Shown here: positions 27,011-37,123 of the stretch, piece after piece
Layout: each line of letters starts with the position of its first letter
How positions within the stretch are numbered: position 1 is the stretch's first letter
NCBI RefSeq assembly: GCF_900109095.1
Contig: NZ_FNYZ01000001.1
Span: 930,001 to 994,000, forward strand
Source: Sphingobium sp. AP50
GTDB lineage: Bacteria > Pseudomonadota > Alphaproteobacteria > Sphingomonadales > Sphingomonadaceae
Length of the DNA stretch: 64,000 nt
Reading direction: 5' to 3'
Position numbers and translations under genes: made by a program
Notes under the pieces: model-generated
Told to the model about the DNA's origin: nothing
Database searches by the model: none
What the model saw: only the letters and a program-made list of their open reading frames with translations

Positions 27011-27038
27011 TTATCGAGGTAACGAAATGGGGGGCGGG

Positions 27039-28652
27039 TTAGCCGCCGCCGGGCGAATTATGGCCGCCGGCCGGGACGGGGCCGCCGCTGGGCGCATGCC
27101 CATGGTCGGGATTGCTGTCCCATTCGATATGATAGAGATCGAAACGGCGATCGCGCAGGTTGCGGACGGTGCCTTCGGCGCGGGCCCAACTGAGGTCCGC
27201 GAGGTTGACGTCCGCCATGGTCAGGGTCTCGACATTCTCGGTCGATTCCGCCGCGATACCATCTCGCGCGAAGGGAAGGTCGCAGGGGGTCAGGATCGCG
27301 CTCTGGGCATATTGAATGTCCATATTGTCGACATTGGGCAGATTGCCGACATTGCCGGACATCACGACATAGCATTGATTCTCGATCGCGCGGGCCTGCG
27401 CGCAATAGCGCACGCGCAGATAGCCGAGGCGCGAGTCGGTGCAGAAGGGGACGAAGATGATGCGCGCGCCCTGATCGACCAGGCGGCGGGCCAGTTCGGG
27501 AAATTCGCTGTCGTAACAGATGAGCACGCCGATCGGGCCGCAATCGGTCTGGATCACGTCGAGCGAGTCGCCGCCCTTGATGTTCCACCAGAAGGCTTCG
27601 TTGGGGGTCGGGTGAATCTTTTCCTGCGTATGGATGGAGCCGTCGCGCAGGGCGACATAGGCGATATTCTGGATATCGCCATCGTCGGCGCGGGTCGGGT
27701 GGGAGCCGCCGATGATGTTGATATTATATTCCAGCGCCATCCGCCCCAGTTCCTTGGTCAGGCGCGGGGTGTAGCCGGTCAGCTTGTCGATCGCCTCGAC
27801 CGGGGTCAGCTTCTTCGTTTCGAAGGAGAGCAGGGGCAGGGTGAAGAGTTCGGGGAAGATGATGAAGTCCGAGCGGTAGTCCGCCGCGACATCGACGAAA
27901 TATTCGACGTTGCGGATGAATTCGTCGAAGTCCTGCACCGCGCGCGCCTGTAGCTGGCAGGTGGCGATGCGCACGCTTTCCACGCCGCGCGGCACGCGCA
28001 TTTCGGGCGCTTCGTCCGGGTCGACATAGGGATTGCGCCAGACGAGATGGGCGGCGTGACCGTCCGACTGCTTGTCTTCGGGGAGGTAGTTTTCGAGGAC
28101 GCCGAGCGGCTCGAACTGATTCTTGAGCTGGAAGCTGATTACCTGATCGCGCATCTTGCCGGTGACGACCTTGTCCAGATAGTCGGCCGGGCCGTGGACG
28201 CGGCGTTTTGCGCGGGCATAGCCGGGCATGCGGCCGGCTATGACGATGCCGTGCAGGTCCAGTTCCTCGGCCAGTTCCTTGCGCTCGTCGTAGAGGCGCT
28301 GGCCGATGCGCAGGCCGCGCAGCTTGGGATCGACCGCCATTTCATAGCCATAGAGCCATTCGCCCGCCGCGCTGTGGCGCGTGCCGAAACCGTTGGCGGT
28401 AATCTCATCCCAGTCATGGACGGCAAAGGCCATCGTCTTGCTGACCCGCATGGTCGCGCAATAGCCCACCACCTTGTCGTCATAGAGGGCGATGAAACAG
28501 CCGCCGGGGAAATTGTTGGTCTGGCCGCGGATGGTGGCCAGCGAATAATTGGGCATGCCGGGATAGGCGCGGGCGATCAGCCGTTGAATGCCGCGCGCGT
28601 CCGACGCGGTCGCCGCGCGGACCTCCAGTCGCTTTCTGGCTGTGGTCGTCAT
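27039..28652 (-). CDS. GNAT acetyltransferase fused to carbon-nitrogen hydrolase
   Basis: A 537-residue two-domain protein. The first 200 residues are a GNAT N-acetyltransferase (LRGLRIGQRLYDERKELA contains the acetyl-CoA loop). The rest is a nitrilase-superfamily amidohydrolase with the Glu-Lys-Cys triad visible as FPELFT, TQEKIHP and LICYDSEFPE. This fusion is known in bacteria and is annotated only as bifunctional; the amide substrate is not established. The ATG of MTTTARKR has a GGGAGA ribosome site and is preferred over an upstream in-frame start. It lies downstream of icd across a terminator. Confidence 0.9.
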   Translation of the reverse strand: MTTTARKRLEVRAATASDARGIQRLIARAYPGMPNYSLATIRGQTNNFPGGCFIALYDDKVVGYCATMRVSKTMAFAVHDWDEITANGFGTRHSAAGEWLYGYEMAVDPKLRGLRIGQRLYDERKELAEELDLHGIVIAGRMPGYARAKRRVHGPADYLDKVVTGKMRDQVISFQLKNQFEPLGVLENYLPEDKQSDGHAAHLVWRNPYVDPDEAPEMRVPRGVESVRIATCQLQARAVQDFDEFIRNVEYFVDVAADYRSDFIIFPELFTLPLLSFETKKLTPVEAIDKLTGYTPRLTKELGRMALEYNINIIGGSHPTRADDGDIQNIAYVALRDGSIHTQEKIHPTPNEAFWWNIKGGDSLDVIQTDCGPIGVLICYDSEFPELARRLVDQGARIIFVPFCTDSRLGYLRVRYCAQARAIENQCYVVMSGNVGNLPNVDNMDIQYAQSAILTPCDLPFARDGIAAESTENVETLTMADVNLADLSWARAEGTVRNLRDRRFDLYHIEWDSNPDHGHAPSGGPVPAGGHNSPGGG

Positions 28653-28679
28653 CGCAAGTCTCCCGTTTCTTTCACCCAT

Positions 28680-28710
28680 GAAAAAGGCGGCGCCGGGATG
28701 CGGCGCCGCC
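28680..28710 (-). terminator. Intrinsic terminator after icd
   Basis: GGCGGCGCC and GGCGCCGCC form a perfect 9-bp stem with a 7-nt loop; on the minus strand it is followed by TTTTTC. It ends icd transcription before the GNAT-nitrilase gene. Confidence 0.85.
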
Positions 28711-28747
28711 TCGTTCCGTTACCGTATTGAAACCTTGCGGGAAGGGA

Positions 28748-29968
28748 TCAGTTCCACTTGCCCATTTCGGTTTCCAGGTTGACGCGGATCGCTTCGAAGA
28801 ACTGTTCCGTGGTCATCCATGCCTGTTCCGGACCGATCAGCAGCGCCAGATCCTTGGTCATCTTGCCGCTTTCGACGGTCTGGATGCAGACCTTTTCCAG
28901 CGTTTCGGCGAACTTCACGACGTCCGGCGTGCCGTCGAACTTGCCGCGGAAGGCCAGGCCCTGGGTCCAGGCGAAGATCGAGGCGATCGGGTTTGTCGAG
29001 GTCGCCTTGCCCTGCTGGTGCTGGCGATAGTGGCGGGTGACGGTGCCGTGCGCGGCTTCGGCTTCCACCGTCTTGCCGTCGGGCGACAGCAGGACCGAGG
29101 TCATCAGGCCGAGCGAGCCGAAGCCCTGCGCAACGGTGTCCGACTGCACGTCGCCGTCGTAGTTCTTGCAGGCCCAGACGAACTTGCCGCTCCACTTGAG
29201 CGCCGAAGCGACCATGTCGTCGATCAGGCGGTGTTCGTAGATGATGTTCGCAGCCTTGAACTGGTCGGCGAATTCCTTGTCGAACACTTCCTGGAACAGA
29301 TCCTTGAAGCGGCCGTCATAGGCCTTGAGGATGGTGTTCTTGGTCGACAGGTACAGCGGCCATTTGCGGTCGAGCGCATAGTTCATGCTGGCGCGGGCGA
29401 AATCGCGGATCGAATCGTCCAGATTGTACATGCCCATGGCGACACCGGCCGACGGGAAGTTGAACACTTCCTTTTCGATCTTTTCGCCATTTTCGCCGTC
29501 CCACACCATGGTCAGTTTGCCCGCGCTGGGCACCACGAAGTCGGTCGCCTTATACTGGTCGCCAAAAGCATGGCGGCCGATGACGATCGGGTCGGTCCAG
29601 CCGGGAACCAGACGGGGGACGTTCTTGATGACGATCGGTTCGCGGAACACGACGCCGCCCAGGATGTTGCGGATCGTGCCGTTGGGCGAGCGCCACATCG
29701 ACTTGAGGTTGAATTCCTCGACGCGCGCTTCGTCCGGCGTGATGGTGGCGCACTTTACGCCGACGCCATATTCCTTGATCGCGTTGGCGGAATCGATCGT
29801 GATCTGATCGTTCGTTTCGTCACGCTTTTCGACGCTGAGGTCGTAATATTTCAGATCGATGTCGAGATAGGGGAGGATCAGGCGCTCGCGGATCCATTCC
29901 CAGATGATCCGGGTCATTTCGTCGCCGTCGATTTCCACGACGGGGTTTTTCACCTTGATCTTCGCCAT
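28748..29968 (-). CDS. icd: NADP-dependent isocitrate dehydrogenase
   Basis: A 406-residue homodimeric cytoplasmic enzyme that oxidises isocitrate to 2-oxoglutarate with NADP. It is of the eukaryote-like dimeric class common in alphaproteobacteria: the N-terminus [14 protein letters not shown], the substrate-binding [16 protein letters not shown] metal-binding region and [12 protein letters not shown] cofactor region are all visible. Monocistronic, with its own terminator; divergent from psd. Functionally it feeds the 2-oxoglutarate dehydrogenase encoded 16 kb away. Confidence 0.97.
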   Translation of the reverse strand: MAKIKVKNPVVEIDGDEMTRIIWEWIRERLILPYLDIDLKYYDLSVEKRDETNDQITIDSANAIKEYGVGVKCATITPDEARVEEFNLKSMWRSPNGTIRNILGGVVFREPIVIKNVPRLVPGWTDPIVIGRHAFGDQYKATDFVVPSAGKLTMVWDGENGEKIEKEVFNFPSAGVAMGMYNLDDSIRDFARASMNYALDRKWPLYLSTKNTILKAYDGRFKDLFQEVFDKEFADQFKAANIIYEHRLIDDMVASALKWSGKFVWACKNYDGDVQSDTVAQGFGSLGLMTSVLLSPDGKTVEAEAAHGTVTRHYRQHQQGKATSTNPIASIFAWTQGLAFRGKFDGTPDVVKFAETLEKVCIQTVESGKMTKDLALLIGPEQAWMTTEQFFEAIRVNLETEMGKWN

Positions 29969-30128
29969 AGCGCCTATTCGCCTTCTTTCTCTTGGGTGGA
30001 ATATGGGGACGCCCTAGGCAAAGCGGCGGCAATGTTCAACCATTCAGGGGCAGGAATCTGGCCTGTGGGGAGCCATGGGCGGGATCGGTCGTTGTCAGGG
30101 GGCAGGTCTCTGCCTAAAGACGGTGCCC

Positions 30129-30863
30129 ATGGACAATGACGAGATCACGATTGCTGCTGGCAGCAATGTAAAATGGCGATTCCCTTCGATACATCCGGAG
30201 GGGATGAAATTCGGCCTGATCGCTGCGGCGATCACCGGCATCCTGTTCCTGCTGGGATGGGAGATTGTCGGCTGGCTGATGGTCATGGTGACGATCTGGG
30301 TCTTTGCCTTCTTCCGCGATCCGGTGCGCGCCGTGCCGCAGGATGATGGCGCGATCATCGCGCCGGCCGACGGTCTGGTGACGCTGATCCAGCGCGTCCC
30401 CCCGCCGCGCGAAATGGCGGGCGCCAACGGTCTGGGCGATCAGCCGCTGATCCGCGTGTCGATCTTCATGAGTGTGTTCGACGTCCATATCAATCGCACG
30501 CCGATCGGCGGGACGGTGAAGCAGGTCGTCTATATTTCCGGCAAGTTCCTGAACGCGGACCTCGACAAGGCGAGCGAGGATAATGAGCGCCAGCATATTC
30601 TGGTCGAGCGGCATGACGGTCTGCGCGTCGGCTTTACCCAGATTGCGGGCCTGGTCGCGCGGCGGATCGTACCGTTCGTCAAGCCCGGCGACATGGTCGC
30701 GGCGGGGCAGCGCATCGGCCTGATCCGTTTTGGCAGCCGGGTCGACGTCTATCTGCCGGCCGGAACCGCGCCGCGCGTGATCCTGGGCCAGCGCACCATC
30801 GCGGGCGAGACGATCCTGGGCCAGATCGGCGACCGTCGCGTGGTGGCGGGTATTCAGCAGTGA
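30129..30863 (+). CDS. psd: Phosphatidylserine decarboxylase proenzyme
   Basis: A 244-residue inner-membrane enzyme that makes phosphatidylethanolamine. It is the short type of alphaproteobacteria: two hydrophobic segments (about 28-60), then FFRDP, APADG (78-82), the FDVHINR motif (117-123) and the self-cleavage site G202-S203 within [11 protein letters not shown], where the serine becomes the pyruvoyl group. The start is the ATG giving MDNDEITI; the frame is open earlier without family features. PssA follows after a 124-base gap filled by a palindromic repeat. Confidence 0.95.
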   Translation: MDNDEITIAAGSNVKWRFPSIHPEGMKFGLIAAAITGILFLLGWEIVGWLMVMVTIWVFAFFRDPVRAVPQDDGAIIAPADGLVTLIQRVPPPREMAGANGLGDQPLIRVSIFMSVFDVHINRTPIGGTVKQVVYISGKFLNADLDKASEDNERQHILVERHDGLRVGFTQIAGLVARRIVPFVKPGDMVAAGQRIGLIRFGSRVDVYLPAGTAPRVILGQRTIAGETILGQIGDRRVVAGIQQ

Positions 30864-30883
30864 TTTGTCCAGGCCTGCATGCA

Positions 30884-30975
30884 GGACGTGTCCCGGCGAA
30901 GGCCGGAACCCATTGCGGTCCGCTCGACGTGCCGCAAGGGCGGAACTGGGCTCCTGCTTTCGCAGGAGCACGGTC
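30884..30975. repeat. Palindromic repeat, family A-like copy 3, between psd and pssA
   Basis: Three hairpins in a row: CCGGC/GCCGG with loop GAAG (30893-30906), TTGCGG/CCGCAA (30913-30918, 30932-30937) and GCTCCTGC/GCAGGAGC with loop TTTC (30950-30969). It shares the GAAG and TTTC loops with copies 1 and 2 but has different stems, so it is a related subfamily. It ends about 12 bases before the pssA start. Confidence 0.65.
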
Positions 30976-30987
30976 CATTATGATGGG

Positions 30988-31785
30988 ATGTGGCGCATGA
31001 GCCGCCAGCGACGCACGGTGCCGCGCGGGTTGCGCCGGGGCATTACGCTGCGGATGCTGGCGCCCAATGCGGTGACGGCGATGGCGCTGTGCTTCGGCCT
31101 GACCGGGGTGCGCTACGGCATTTCGGGCGACTGGGAGCGGGCGGTGCTGTCCATCCTGTTCGCCGGTGTGCTGGACGGACTGGATGGCCGCATCGCGCGG
31201 ATGCTGCGGGGCGAAAGCCGTTTCGGGGCGGAACTGGATTCGCTGTCCGATTCGATCGCGTTCGGGGTCGCGCCTGCGCTGATCCTCTATCTCTGGTCGC
31301 TGCACGCCATGCCGAAATTCGGCTGGATTTTCGCGCTGACCCATGCGCTGTCCTGCGCCCTGCGTCTGGCGCGCTTCAACGCCAATATCGATGCCGGGGA
31401 ACAGCCGCATAAGTCGGCCGGTTTCCTGACCGGTGTACCCGCGCCTGCCGGGGCGGGGCTGGCCTTCGTACCGCTCTATTTGTGGCTGGTAACGGGCGAG
31501 GAAATCTTCCGCGCCTGGTATGTCGTCGCGCCCTGGACAGCTTTTTGTGCGTTCCTGATGATTTCCAGCATCGCCACCTATAGCTGGTCGGCGCTGCGTC
31601 TGCGCAAGCGCATCCGGCTGGAGGTGATCGCGGTGGCGGGGTTGATGGCGGCGTTGCTGGTGACGGACCCCTGGCTGACCCTGCTGATGATCTGCGCGGT
31701 CTATGTGTCGCTGATCCCGTTTGGCATCCTGTCTTATGCGAAGGTTAAGCGGCAGCGCGAAGCAGCGGTCACGGTCACAGAATAA
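30988..31785 (+). CDS. pssA: CDP-diacylglycerol--serine O-phosphatidyltransferase
   Basis: A 265-residue integral membrane enzyme making phosphatidylserine, the substrate of Psd. The CDP-alcohol signature (VLDGLDGRIARM continuing to ELDSLSD) has all conserved aspartates, and about seven hydrophobic segments follow. The length and hydrophobic pattern fit the PssA type II subfamily. The start is uncertain: ATG at 30988 or another three codons later (MSRQRRTV); upstream open frame lies in a repeat. It ends two bases before a convergent small gene. Confidence 0.93.
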   Translation: MWRMSRQRRTVPRGLRRGITLRMLAPNAVTAMALCFGLTGVRYGISGDWERAVLSILFAGVLDGLDGRIARMLRGESRFGAELDSLSDSIAFGVAPALILYLWSLHAMPKFGWIFALTHALSCALRLARFNANIDAGEQPHKSAGFLTGVPAPAGAGLAFVPLYLWLVTGEEIFRAWYVVAPWTAFCAFLMISSIATYSWSALRLRKRIRLEVIAVAGLMAALLVTDPWLTLLMICAVYVSLIPFGILSYAKVKRQREAAVTVTE

Positions 31786-31787
31786 GA

Positions 31788-32015
31788 TCAGGCGGGAAGG
31801 GCGCGTCCCTGAGCGGGGGCGCTCGTCTTCCGCAGGCTGTGCGTCACGCGCGGGCGGCTGACGCGGATATGATAGACTTGCGGCGTTTGCGGGATCGGTT
31901 CGAACAACAGGGCGGCCACCATCTTGTCATGATAGGTGGCGAACATCCATGTGATGGTCGCGATCGCCAGCAGGAAGGCGCCGGAAAAGAGAGTCGCTGC
32001 AACAAGAGTGAACAT
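31788..32015 (-). CDS. Small membrane protein, unknown
   Basis: A 75-residue protein with one N-terminal hydrophobic segment (FTLVAATLFSGAFLLAIAT) followed by a basic, serine- and proline-rich tail. Not recognised. The codon pattern and the tight convergent spacing with pssA argue that it is real. The ATG giving MFTLV is chosen; a GTG three codons earlier is possible. The ribosome site is weak. Confidence 0.5.
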   Translation of the reverse strand: MFTLVAATLFSGAFLLAIATITWMFATYHDKMVAALLFEPIPQTPQVYHIRVSRPRVTHSLRKTSAPAQGRALPA

Positions 32016-32169
32016 GTCGACCACTTTCTATCTTGCCATAGCAACGCCATGGCGCATTATGACGTAACCAACGGGCGTTAACCCTATTTGTTCCGTCTGT
32101 TCCCCTTATGTTCTCATTCGGGGACGACGTCAAGCCTTGCATTCGGATTTTTTCGCGTCTAATGGCGCG

Positions 32170-32266
32170 ACCATTCCACATGGGAATCGACATATCCGGT
32201 GCCGTGCATCGCCTTTGAGGTGATCCCACGGTTCCTGATTCCCAGAGGGCCAACCGGAAGGAGAAC
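32170..32266 (+). promoter_or_regulatory. Folded leader of rpsB
   Basis: Three small hairpins follow one another: ATTCC/GGAAT (32173-32187), ATCGCC/GGTGAT with loop TTTGA (32208-32224) and CGGTT/AACCG (32229-32256), the last abutting the AAGGAG ribosome site. S2 leaders in bacteria are known targets for autoregulation; this one is inferred from position and pairing only. Confidence 0.35.
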
Positions 32267-32270
32267 TATT

Positions 32271-33029
32271 ATGGCGGCACCTGTCGTCACCATGCACCAA
32301 TTGATCGAGGCTGGCGCCCATTTCGGCCACCAGACCCACCGTTGGAATCCGCGCATGAAGCCGTACATCTTCGGCGAGCGCAACGGCATCCACATCCTTG
32401 ACTTGTCGCAGACCGTGCCGCTGTTCGGCCGCGCGCTGGACTTCGTGTCGGCGACTGTCGCCGCCGGTGGCAAGGTTCTGTTCGTCGGCACCAAGCGCCA
32501 GGCGCAGGACCCCATCGCTGAAGCTGCTCGCAAGTCGGGCCAGCATTTCGTCAACCATCGCTGGCTGGGCGGCATGCTCACCAACTGGAAGACCATTTCG
32601 GGCTCGATCAAGCGCCTGAAGACCCTCGAAGAGAAGCTGTCGGGCGATACCCACGGCTTCACGAAGAAGGAAGTCCTTCAGATGACCCGCGAGCGCGAGA
32701 AGCTGGAACTGTCGCTGGGCGGCATCCGCGACATGAACGGCATTCCCGATGTCATGTTCGTGATCGACGCGAACAAGGAAGAACTGGCGATCAAGGAAGC
32801 CAACACCCTGGGTATCCCGGTTGTTGCCATCCTCGACTCGAACGTCTCGCCCGACGGCATCGCGTTCCCGGTCCCCGCGAACGATGACGCCAGCCGCGCC
32901 ATCCGCCTCTATTGCGACGCGATCGCCGCCGCCGCCACCAAGGGCAACCGTGGTGCGCAGCAGGCTTCGGGCGTCGACCTGGGTGCGCTGGCCGAGCCGG
33001 AAGCCGAAGAGATCGCCGTTCAGGCCTGA
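32271..33029 (+). CDS. rpsB: 30S ribosomal protein S2
   Basis: A 252-residue ribosomal protein of the 30S subunit, needed for S1 binding and mRNA positioning. The sequence begins [26 protein letters not shown] with the conserved GAHFGHQ and [11 protein letters not shown] motifs, and contains FVGTKRQAQ and RWLGGMLTN. The ATG follows a strong GGAAGGAG ribosome site; the upstream open frame is leader. It is co-oriented with tsf 100 bases downstream, the near-universal rpsB-tsf pair. Confidence 0.98.
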   Translation: MAAPVVTMHQLIEAGAHFGHQTHRWNPRMKPYIFGERNGIHILDLSQTVPLFGRALDFVSATVAAGGKVLFVGTKRQAQDPIAEAARKSGQHFVNHRWLGGMLTNWKTISGSIKRLKTLEEKLSGDTHGFTKKEVLQMTREREKLELSLGGIRDMNGIPDVMFVIDANKEELAIKEANTLGIPVVAILDSNVSPDGIAFPVPANDDASRAIRLYCDAIAAAATKGNRGAQQASGVDLGALAEPEAEEIAVQA

Positions 33030-33062
33030 TCCGCGGTCTTCGAACTGCAAGAATGACAGGCT

Positions 33063-33089
33063 AGGGCGCGCTCTTCGGAGACGCGCCCT
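33063..33089 (+). other. TTCG-capped hairpin between rpsB and tsf
   Basis: AGGGCGCG/CGCGCCCT (8 bp) continues into CTC/GAG capped by TTCG, with one bulged A. This very stable stem lacks a T-run, so it may be an attenuator or an RNA-processing site that sets the S2 to EF-Ts ratio. Confidence 0.55.
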
Positions 33090-33129
33090 GCCGCATATTT
33101 AAACCCTCTCAGAATTTAGGAGCCTCAAC

Positions 33130-34056
33130 ATGGCCGAGATCACTGCTGCCGCCGTCAAGGAACTGCGCGACCGTTCGGGCGCGGGCATGATGGATTGCAA
33201 GAAGGCGCTCACCGAAGCCAATGGCGACATCGAAGCGGCAACCGACTGGCTGCGCGCCAAGGGTCTGGCCGCCGCGCAGAAGAAGTCGAGCCGCACCGCC
33301 GCTGAAGGTCTGGTCGGCGTTGCCGTTGCCGGCACCAAGGGCGTTGCCGTCGAAGTGAACAGCGAAACCGACTTCGTTGCCAAGAACGATCAGTTCCAGG
33401 ACTTCGTTCGCACCGTTTCGGCCGTTGCGCTGGAATCGGGCGCGGCTGACGCCGAAGCCCTGTCGGCTCAGGCTCACCCGGCTGGCGGCACCGTCGCTGA
33501 AAAGCTGGTCGCCAACATCGCCACCATCGGCGAAAACCAGAATCTGCGCCGTGTCGCCCATGTCGAAGTGACCGAAGGCGTCGTCGTTCCCTACGTCCAC
33601 AACGCGGCTGCGCCGGGTCTGGGCAAGATCGGCGTGCTGGTCGCGCTGGAAGGCAATGCGCCGGCTGACGTTCTCGAGCCGCTGGGCAAGCAGCTCGCCA
33701 TGCACATCGCCGCCGCTTTCCCGCTGGCGCTGTCGGCTGCCGACATCGACCCGGTTCTGCTGGAGCGTGAACGCGCCATCGCCGCTGAAAAGGCTGCCGA
33801 ATCGGGCAAGCCCGCCGAAATCGTCGCCAAGATGGTCGACGGCGCGGTCGCCAAGTTCGCCAAGGAGCAGGCTCTGCTGTCGCAGCTGTTCGTGATGGAC
33901 AACAAGACCCCGGTCGCCGACGTCGTCGCCAAGGCCGCCAAGGATGCCGGCGCGTCGATCACGCTGAAGTCCTATGTCCGCTTCCAGCTGGGCGAAGGCA
34001 TCGAAAAGGAAGTCAGCGACTTCGCCGCCGAAGTGGCTGCTGCTGCCGGCGTCTGA
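33130..34056 (+). CDS. tsf: Elongation factor Ts
   Basis: A 308-residue guanine-nucleotide exchange factor that recycles EF-Tu. The N-terminal UBA-like domain with [18 protein letters not shown] and the diagnostic SETDFVAKN motif (about residues 78-86) are intact; the dimerisation and C-terminal modules follow at usual length. It forms the rpsB-tsf unit and is closed by a strong intrinsic terminator. Confidence 0.98.
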   Translation: MAEITAAAVKELRDRSGAGMMDCKKALTEANGDIEAATDWLRAKGLAAAQKKSSRTAAEGLVGVAVAGTKGVAVEVNSETDFVAKNDQFQDFVRTVSAVALESGAADAEALSAQAHPAGGTVAEKLVANIATIGENQNLRRVAHVEVTEGVVVPYVHNAAAPGLGKIGVLVALEGNAPADVLEPLGKQLAMHIAAAFPLALSAADIDPVLLERERAIAAEKAAESGKPAEIVAKMVDGAVAKFAKEQALLSQLFVMDNKTPVADVVAKAAKDAGASITLKSYVRFQLGEGIEKEVSDFAAEVAAAAGV

Positions 34057-34086
34057 TCGCTAGTCTAGCGTTACGGAATAAGGGAA

Positions 34087-34117
34087 GGGGAGTGGCCGCA
34101 AGGTCGCTCCCCTTTTT
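34087..34117 (+). terminator. Intrinsic terminator after tsf
   Basis: GGGGAGTGGCC and GGTCGCTCCCC pair over 11 bp with two wobbles around a GCAA tetraloop, followed by TTTTT. Confidence 0.9.
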
Positions 34118-34264
34118 CGTGTGCTTGCCGGGGCGATCGCGATCCTGCACATATTCTTCATCAGGCCAGCTGCACAGTGGGCAACAATCGCCCTTCCCAT
34201 CGCGCTCGCGGGCCTCTAATGTCCCGGCCGCTTTCCCTTTCCGCTATAAGGATTCTTGCCCCGC

Positions 34265-34990
34265 ATGACCCGGCCTGCCTACAAGCGCATCCTGTTGAAA
34301 TTGTCCGGCGAAGTGCTGATGGGGCAGGGGCAGTTCGGCATCGAGCCTGAAACCGTCGCTCGTGTCGCTGGCGAGATCGCTGCGGCCAAGGATGCCGGTT
34401 TCGAACTTTGCATCGTCGTGGGCGGCGGCAATATCTTCCGTGGTCTGGCGGGCGCGGCCAAGGGCTTCGACCGGGCGAGCGCCGATTATATGGGCATGCT
34501 GGCCACCGTGATGAACGCGCTGGCGGTGCAGAATGCGCTGGAAAAGCTGGGCTATGATACCCGCGTCCAGTCGGCCATTCCGATGGCGTCGGTGTGCGAG
34601 CCCTATATCCGCCGCAAGGCCGAGCGCCATATGGAGAAGGGCCGGATCGTCATCTTCGCGGCGGGCACCGGCAGCCCCTTCTTCACCACCGACACCACCG
34701 CAGCGCTGCGCGCGGCCGAGATGAACTGCGACGCGCTGTTCAAGGGCACCAGTGTCGATGGCGTCTATAATGCCGATCCCAAGCAGGTGCCCGAAGCGGT
34801 CCGTTATGAAACGATCAGCTTCGATCAGGTGCTGAACGATAACCTCAAGGTCATGGACGCCAGCGCCATCGCCTTGTGCCGTGAGAATAATATTCCGATC
34901 GTCGTGTTCAATATCCGTGAAACCGGCAACCTTGCGACGGTTCTGGCCGGGCAGGGCGTGGCGACGATCGTGCAAAATCAGGAGCGTTGA
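34265..34990 (+). CDS. pyrH: UMP kinase
   Basis: A 241-residue bacterial-type UMP kinase of the amino-acid kinase fold, hexameric in known cases, making UDP for RNA and sugar nucleotides. [24 protein letters not shown] and [11 protein letters not shown] are the expected nucleotide and UMP motifs. The ATG giving MTRPAYKR is preferred over a TTG three codons earlier. It opens the pyrH-frr-uppS-cdsA-dxr-rseP-bamA-skp-fabZ cluster; frr follows after 7 bases. Confidence 0.97.
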   Translation: MTRPAYKRILLKLSGEVLMGQGQFGIEPETVARVAGEIAAAKDAGFELCIVVGGGNIFRGLAGAAKGFDRASADYMGMLATVMNALAVQNALEKLGYDTRVQSAIPMASVCEPYIRRKAERHMEKGRIVIFAAGTGSPFFTTDTTAALRAAEMNCDALFKGTSVDGVYNADPKQVPEAVRYETISFDQVLNDNLKVMDASAIALCRENNIPIVVFNIRETGNLATVLAGQGVATIVQNQER

Positions 34991-34997
34991 GAAGACC

Positions 34998-35555
34998 ATG
35001 CCGCAATATAACAAAGCCGACCTCGAACGCCGCATGGCCGGCGCGCTCGAATCGCTGAAGGGCGACCTGTCGGGTCTGCGCACCGGCCGCGCCAATGTGA
35101 TGCTGCTCGATCCGGTGACGGTAACGGTCTATGGCGCGTCGATGCCGCTCAATCAGGTGGCGACCGTGTCCGCACCCGAACCGCGCATGCTGTCTGTGCA
35201 GGTGTGGGACAAGACCAATGTCGGGCCGGTCGACAAGGCGATCCGCTCGGCGGGTCTGGGCCTGAACCCCATCGTCGACGGCCAGACGCTGCGCCTGCCG
35301 ATCCCCGACCTGACCGAGGAACGTCGCAAGGAACTAGCCAAACTGGCCAGCAAATATGCCGAAGGCGCGCGCATCGCAGTGCGCAACGTCCGCCGCGACG
35401 GCATGGACAGCCTGAAGACCGACGAGAAGAAGGGCGAAATCAGCGAGGATGATCGCAAGCGTCTGGAAACCGAAGTCCAGAAGCTGACCGACAGCGCCAT
35501 CGCCGATCTGGATGCAGCGGCGACCGCGAAGGAAAAGGAAATCCTCGGCCAGTAA
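34998..35555 (+). CDS. frr: Ribosome recycling factor
   Basis: A 185-residue two-domain protein that, with EF-G, splits the ribosome after termination. The [12 protein letters not shown] motif near residue 27, the beta-barrel domain with [11 protein letters not shown], and the C-terminal helix with RRDGMDSLK are all typical. ATG follows the pyrH stop closely, as in most bacteria. Confidence 0.98.
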   Translation: MPQYNKADLERRMAGALESLKGDLSGLRTGRANVMLLDPVTVTVYGASMPLNQVATVSAPEPRMLSVQVWDKTNVGPVDKAIRSAGLGLNPIVDGQTLRLPIPDLTEERRKELAKLASKYAEGARIAVRNVRRDGMDSLKTDEKKGEISEDDRKRLETEVQKLTDSAIADLDAAATAKEKEILGQ

Positions 35556-35598
35556 GCCGGGGCTTTCCTTTCGCGGCCAAGTCACGCATGTCCTACTG

Positions 35599-36339
35599 AT
35601 GGCCAGTCAAGCCAAGCCAGACCTTACCGCCGCAGCTCCCGTCCATGGCGCGCGCCACGTCGCGATCATCATGGACGGCAATGGTCGCTGGGCGAAGAAG
35701 CGCCTGCTGCCCCGCGTCGCCGGTCATCGTGCCGGCGTGGAGGCGGTGCGCAGGGTTGCGCGCGCGGCGCAGGAACTGGGGCTGGAATGCCTGACGCTTT
35801 ACGCCTTTTCCTCCGAAAACTGGAAACGGCCGGCGAGCGAAGTGTCCGACCTGATGGGGCTGCTGCGCCATTTCATCCAGTCGGACATCGAGGAATTCCA
35901 TGCCAATGGCGTGCGCCTGCGGATCATCGGCAATTATCGCGCGCTCGATCCGTCGCTGGTCGAGCTGATCGATGGCGCGATGGCCCGCACGGCGGCCAAT
36001 AGCGGGCCGGTCATCGCGATCGCGCTCAACTACGGCGCGCAGGATGAGATGGTCCGCGCGGCGCAGCGTATTGCCGAGCGGGTGGCCAAGGGCGAACTGG
36101 CGACGCAGGATATCGGCATCGATGCTATCGATGCGGAACTGGATACGGCCGACCTGCCGCCGCTCGACCTGTTGATCCGCACATCGGGCGAGCAGCGGCT
36201 GAGCAATTTCATGCTGTGGCAGGCCGCCTATGCTGAGCTTTATTTCACCGACATGCTATGGCCCGATTTCGACGGTCGGGCATTGGCCGGGGCGCTCGAC
36301 GCCTTTCGAATGAGGGACCGCCGGTTCGGCGGATTGTGA
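35599..36339 (+). CDS. uppS: Isoprenyl transferase (undecaprenyl diphosphate synthase)
   Basis: A 246-residue cis-prenyltransferase that makes the C55 lipid carrier for peptidoglycan and surface glycans. The P-loop-like IIMDGNGRWAKKR (about residues 24-36) holds the catalytic aspartate; LTLYAFSSENWKRP and the late IRTSGEQRLSNFMLWQ are the other conserved regions. I start at MASQAKPDL; an in-frame GTG just upstream is possible. CdsA starts four bases after the stop. Confidence 0.96.
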   Translation: MASQAKPDLTAAAPVHGARHVAIIMDGNGRWAKKRLLPRVAGHRAGVEAVRRVARAAQELGLECLTLYAFSSENWKRPASEVSDLMGLLRHFIQSDIEEFHANGVRLRIIGNYRALDPSLVELIDGAMARTAANSGPVIAIALNYGAQDEMVRAAQRIAERVAKGELATQDIGIDAIDAELDTADLPPLDLLIRTSGEQRLSNFMLWQAAYAELYFTDMLWPDFDGRALAGALDAFRMRDRRFGGL

Positions 36340-36343
36340 TCCT

Positions 36344-37123
36344 ATGACGAGCGAATTGCGCACCCGTACCGTTGTCGGCGTCGCGCTGATCGCGGTGGCG
36401 CTGGGCGCCCTGCTGTCCGGTGGGCTGCTGTTCTGGGCGCTGCTGGCTGTGGCCGGCGTGCTGATGCAGGGTGAGTGGGCCGATCTGACCGGCGCCAATG
36501 CGGACCAGCGCAAGGCGGTGATGTTTGCGGTGTCGGTTCCGCTGGCGCTGCTGTGCCCCTTTGCTGCGGGGCTGGACTGGCCGGTGCTGATGGCGGGGGC
36601 TGCGGCCTTCTTCTTCATCGCCTTCACCAGCCGCAACATGAAGCTGGCGCTGGGTATCCCCTATATCTGCGTGCCGATTGCCGCGCTGCAATTTCTGCGG
36701 GGCGAGCAGCCCTATGCCTATGGGCTGCTGCTGGCCTTCTGGGCGCTGGCGCTGGTCTGGGCGACGGATATCGGCGCCTATTTTGCCGGGCGATCGATCG
36801 GCGGGCCGAAGCTGGCGCCGCGCATCAGTCCGTCCAAGACCTGGTCGGGGCTGGCGGGCGGCGTGCTGGCCGCGCTGGTGCTGGGCGGGCTGTTGCATCG
36901 CTTCGCGCATCTGCCGATCCAGTTGGCGGCGGCGAGCGGCCTGCTGGCCGTGGCGGCGCAGCTGGGCGATCTGCTGGAAAGCCATATGAAGCGCAGGGCA
37001 GGGGTGAAGGATAGCGGCACATTGCTGCCCGGCCATGGCGGGGTGATGGACCGGCTGGACGGCGTCGTGGCCGCCGCGCCGCTGGCGGCCTTGCTCTATC
37101 TGCTGCTGGTGCAGGGCGGATGA
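36344..37123 (+). CDS. cdsA: Phosphatidate cytidylyltransferase
   Basis: A 259-residue integral membrane enzyme that makes CDP-diacylglycerol, the donor for PssA and other phospholipid synthases. Multiple hydrophobic segments fill the first 150 residues. The CdsA signature is intact: WATDIGAYFAGR, then PRISPSKTWSG, and later VKDSGTLLPGHGGVMDRLDG with the metal-binding aspartates. Its stop overlaps the dxr start (ATGA), so translation is coupled. Confidence 0.96.
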   Translation: MTSELRTRTVVGVALIAVALGALLSGGLLFWALLAVAGVLMQGEWADLTGANADQRKAVMFAVSVPLALLCPFAAGLDWPVLMAGAAAFFFIAFTSRNMKLALGIPYICVPIAALQFLRGEQPYAYGLLLAFWALALVWATDIGAYFAGRSIGGPKLAPRISPSKTWSGLAGGVLAALVLGGLLHRFAHLPIQLAAASGLLAVAAQLGDLLESHMKRRAGVKDSGTLLPGHGGVMDRLDGVVAAAPLAALLYLLLVQGG

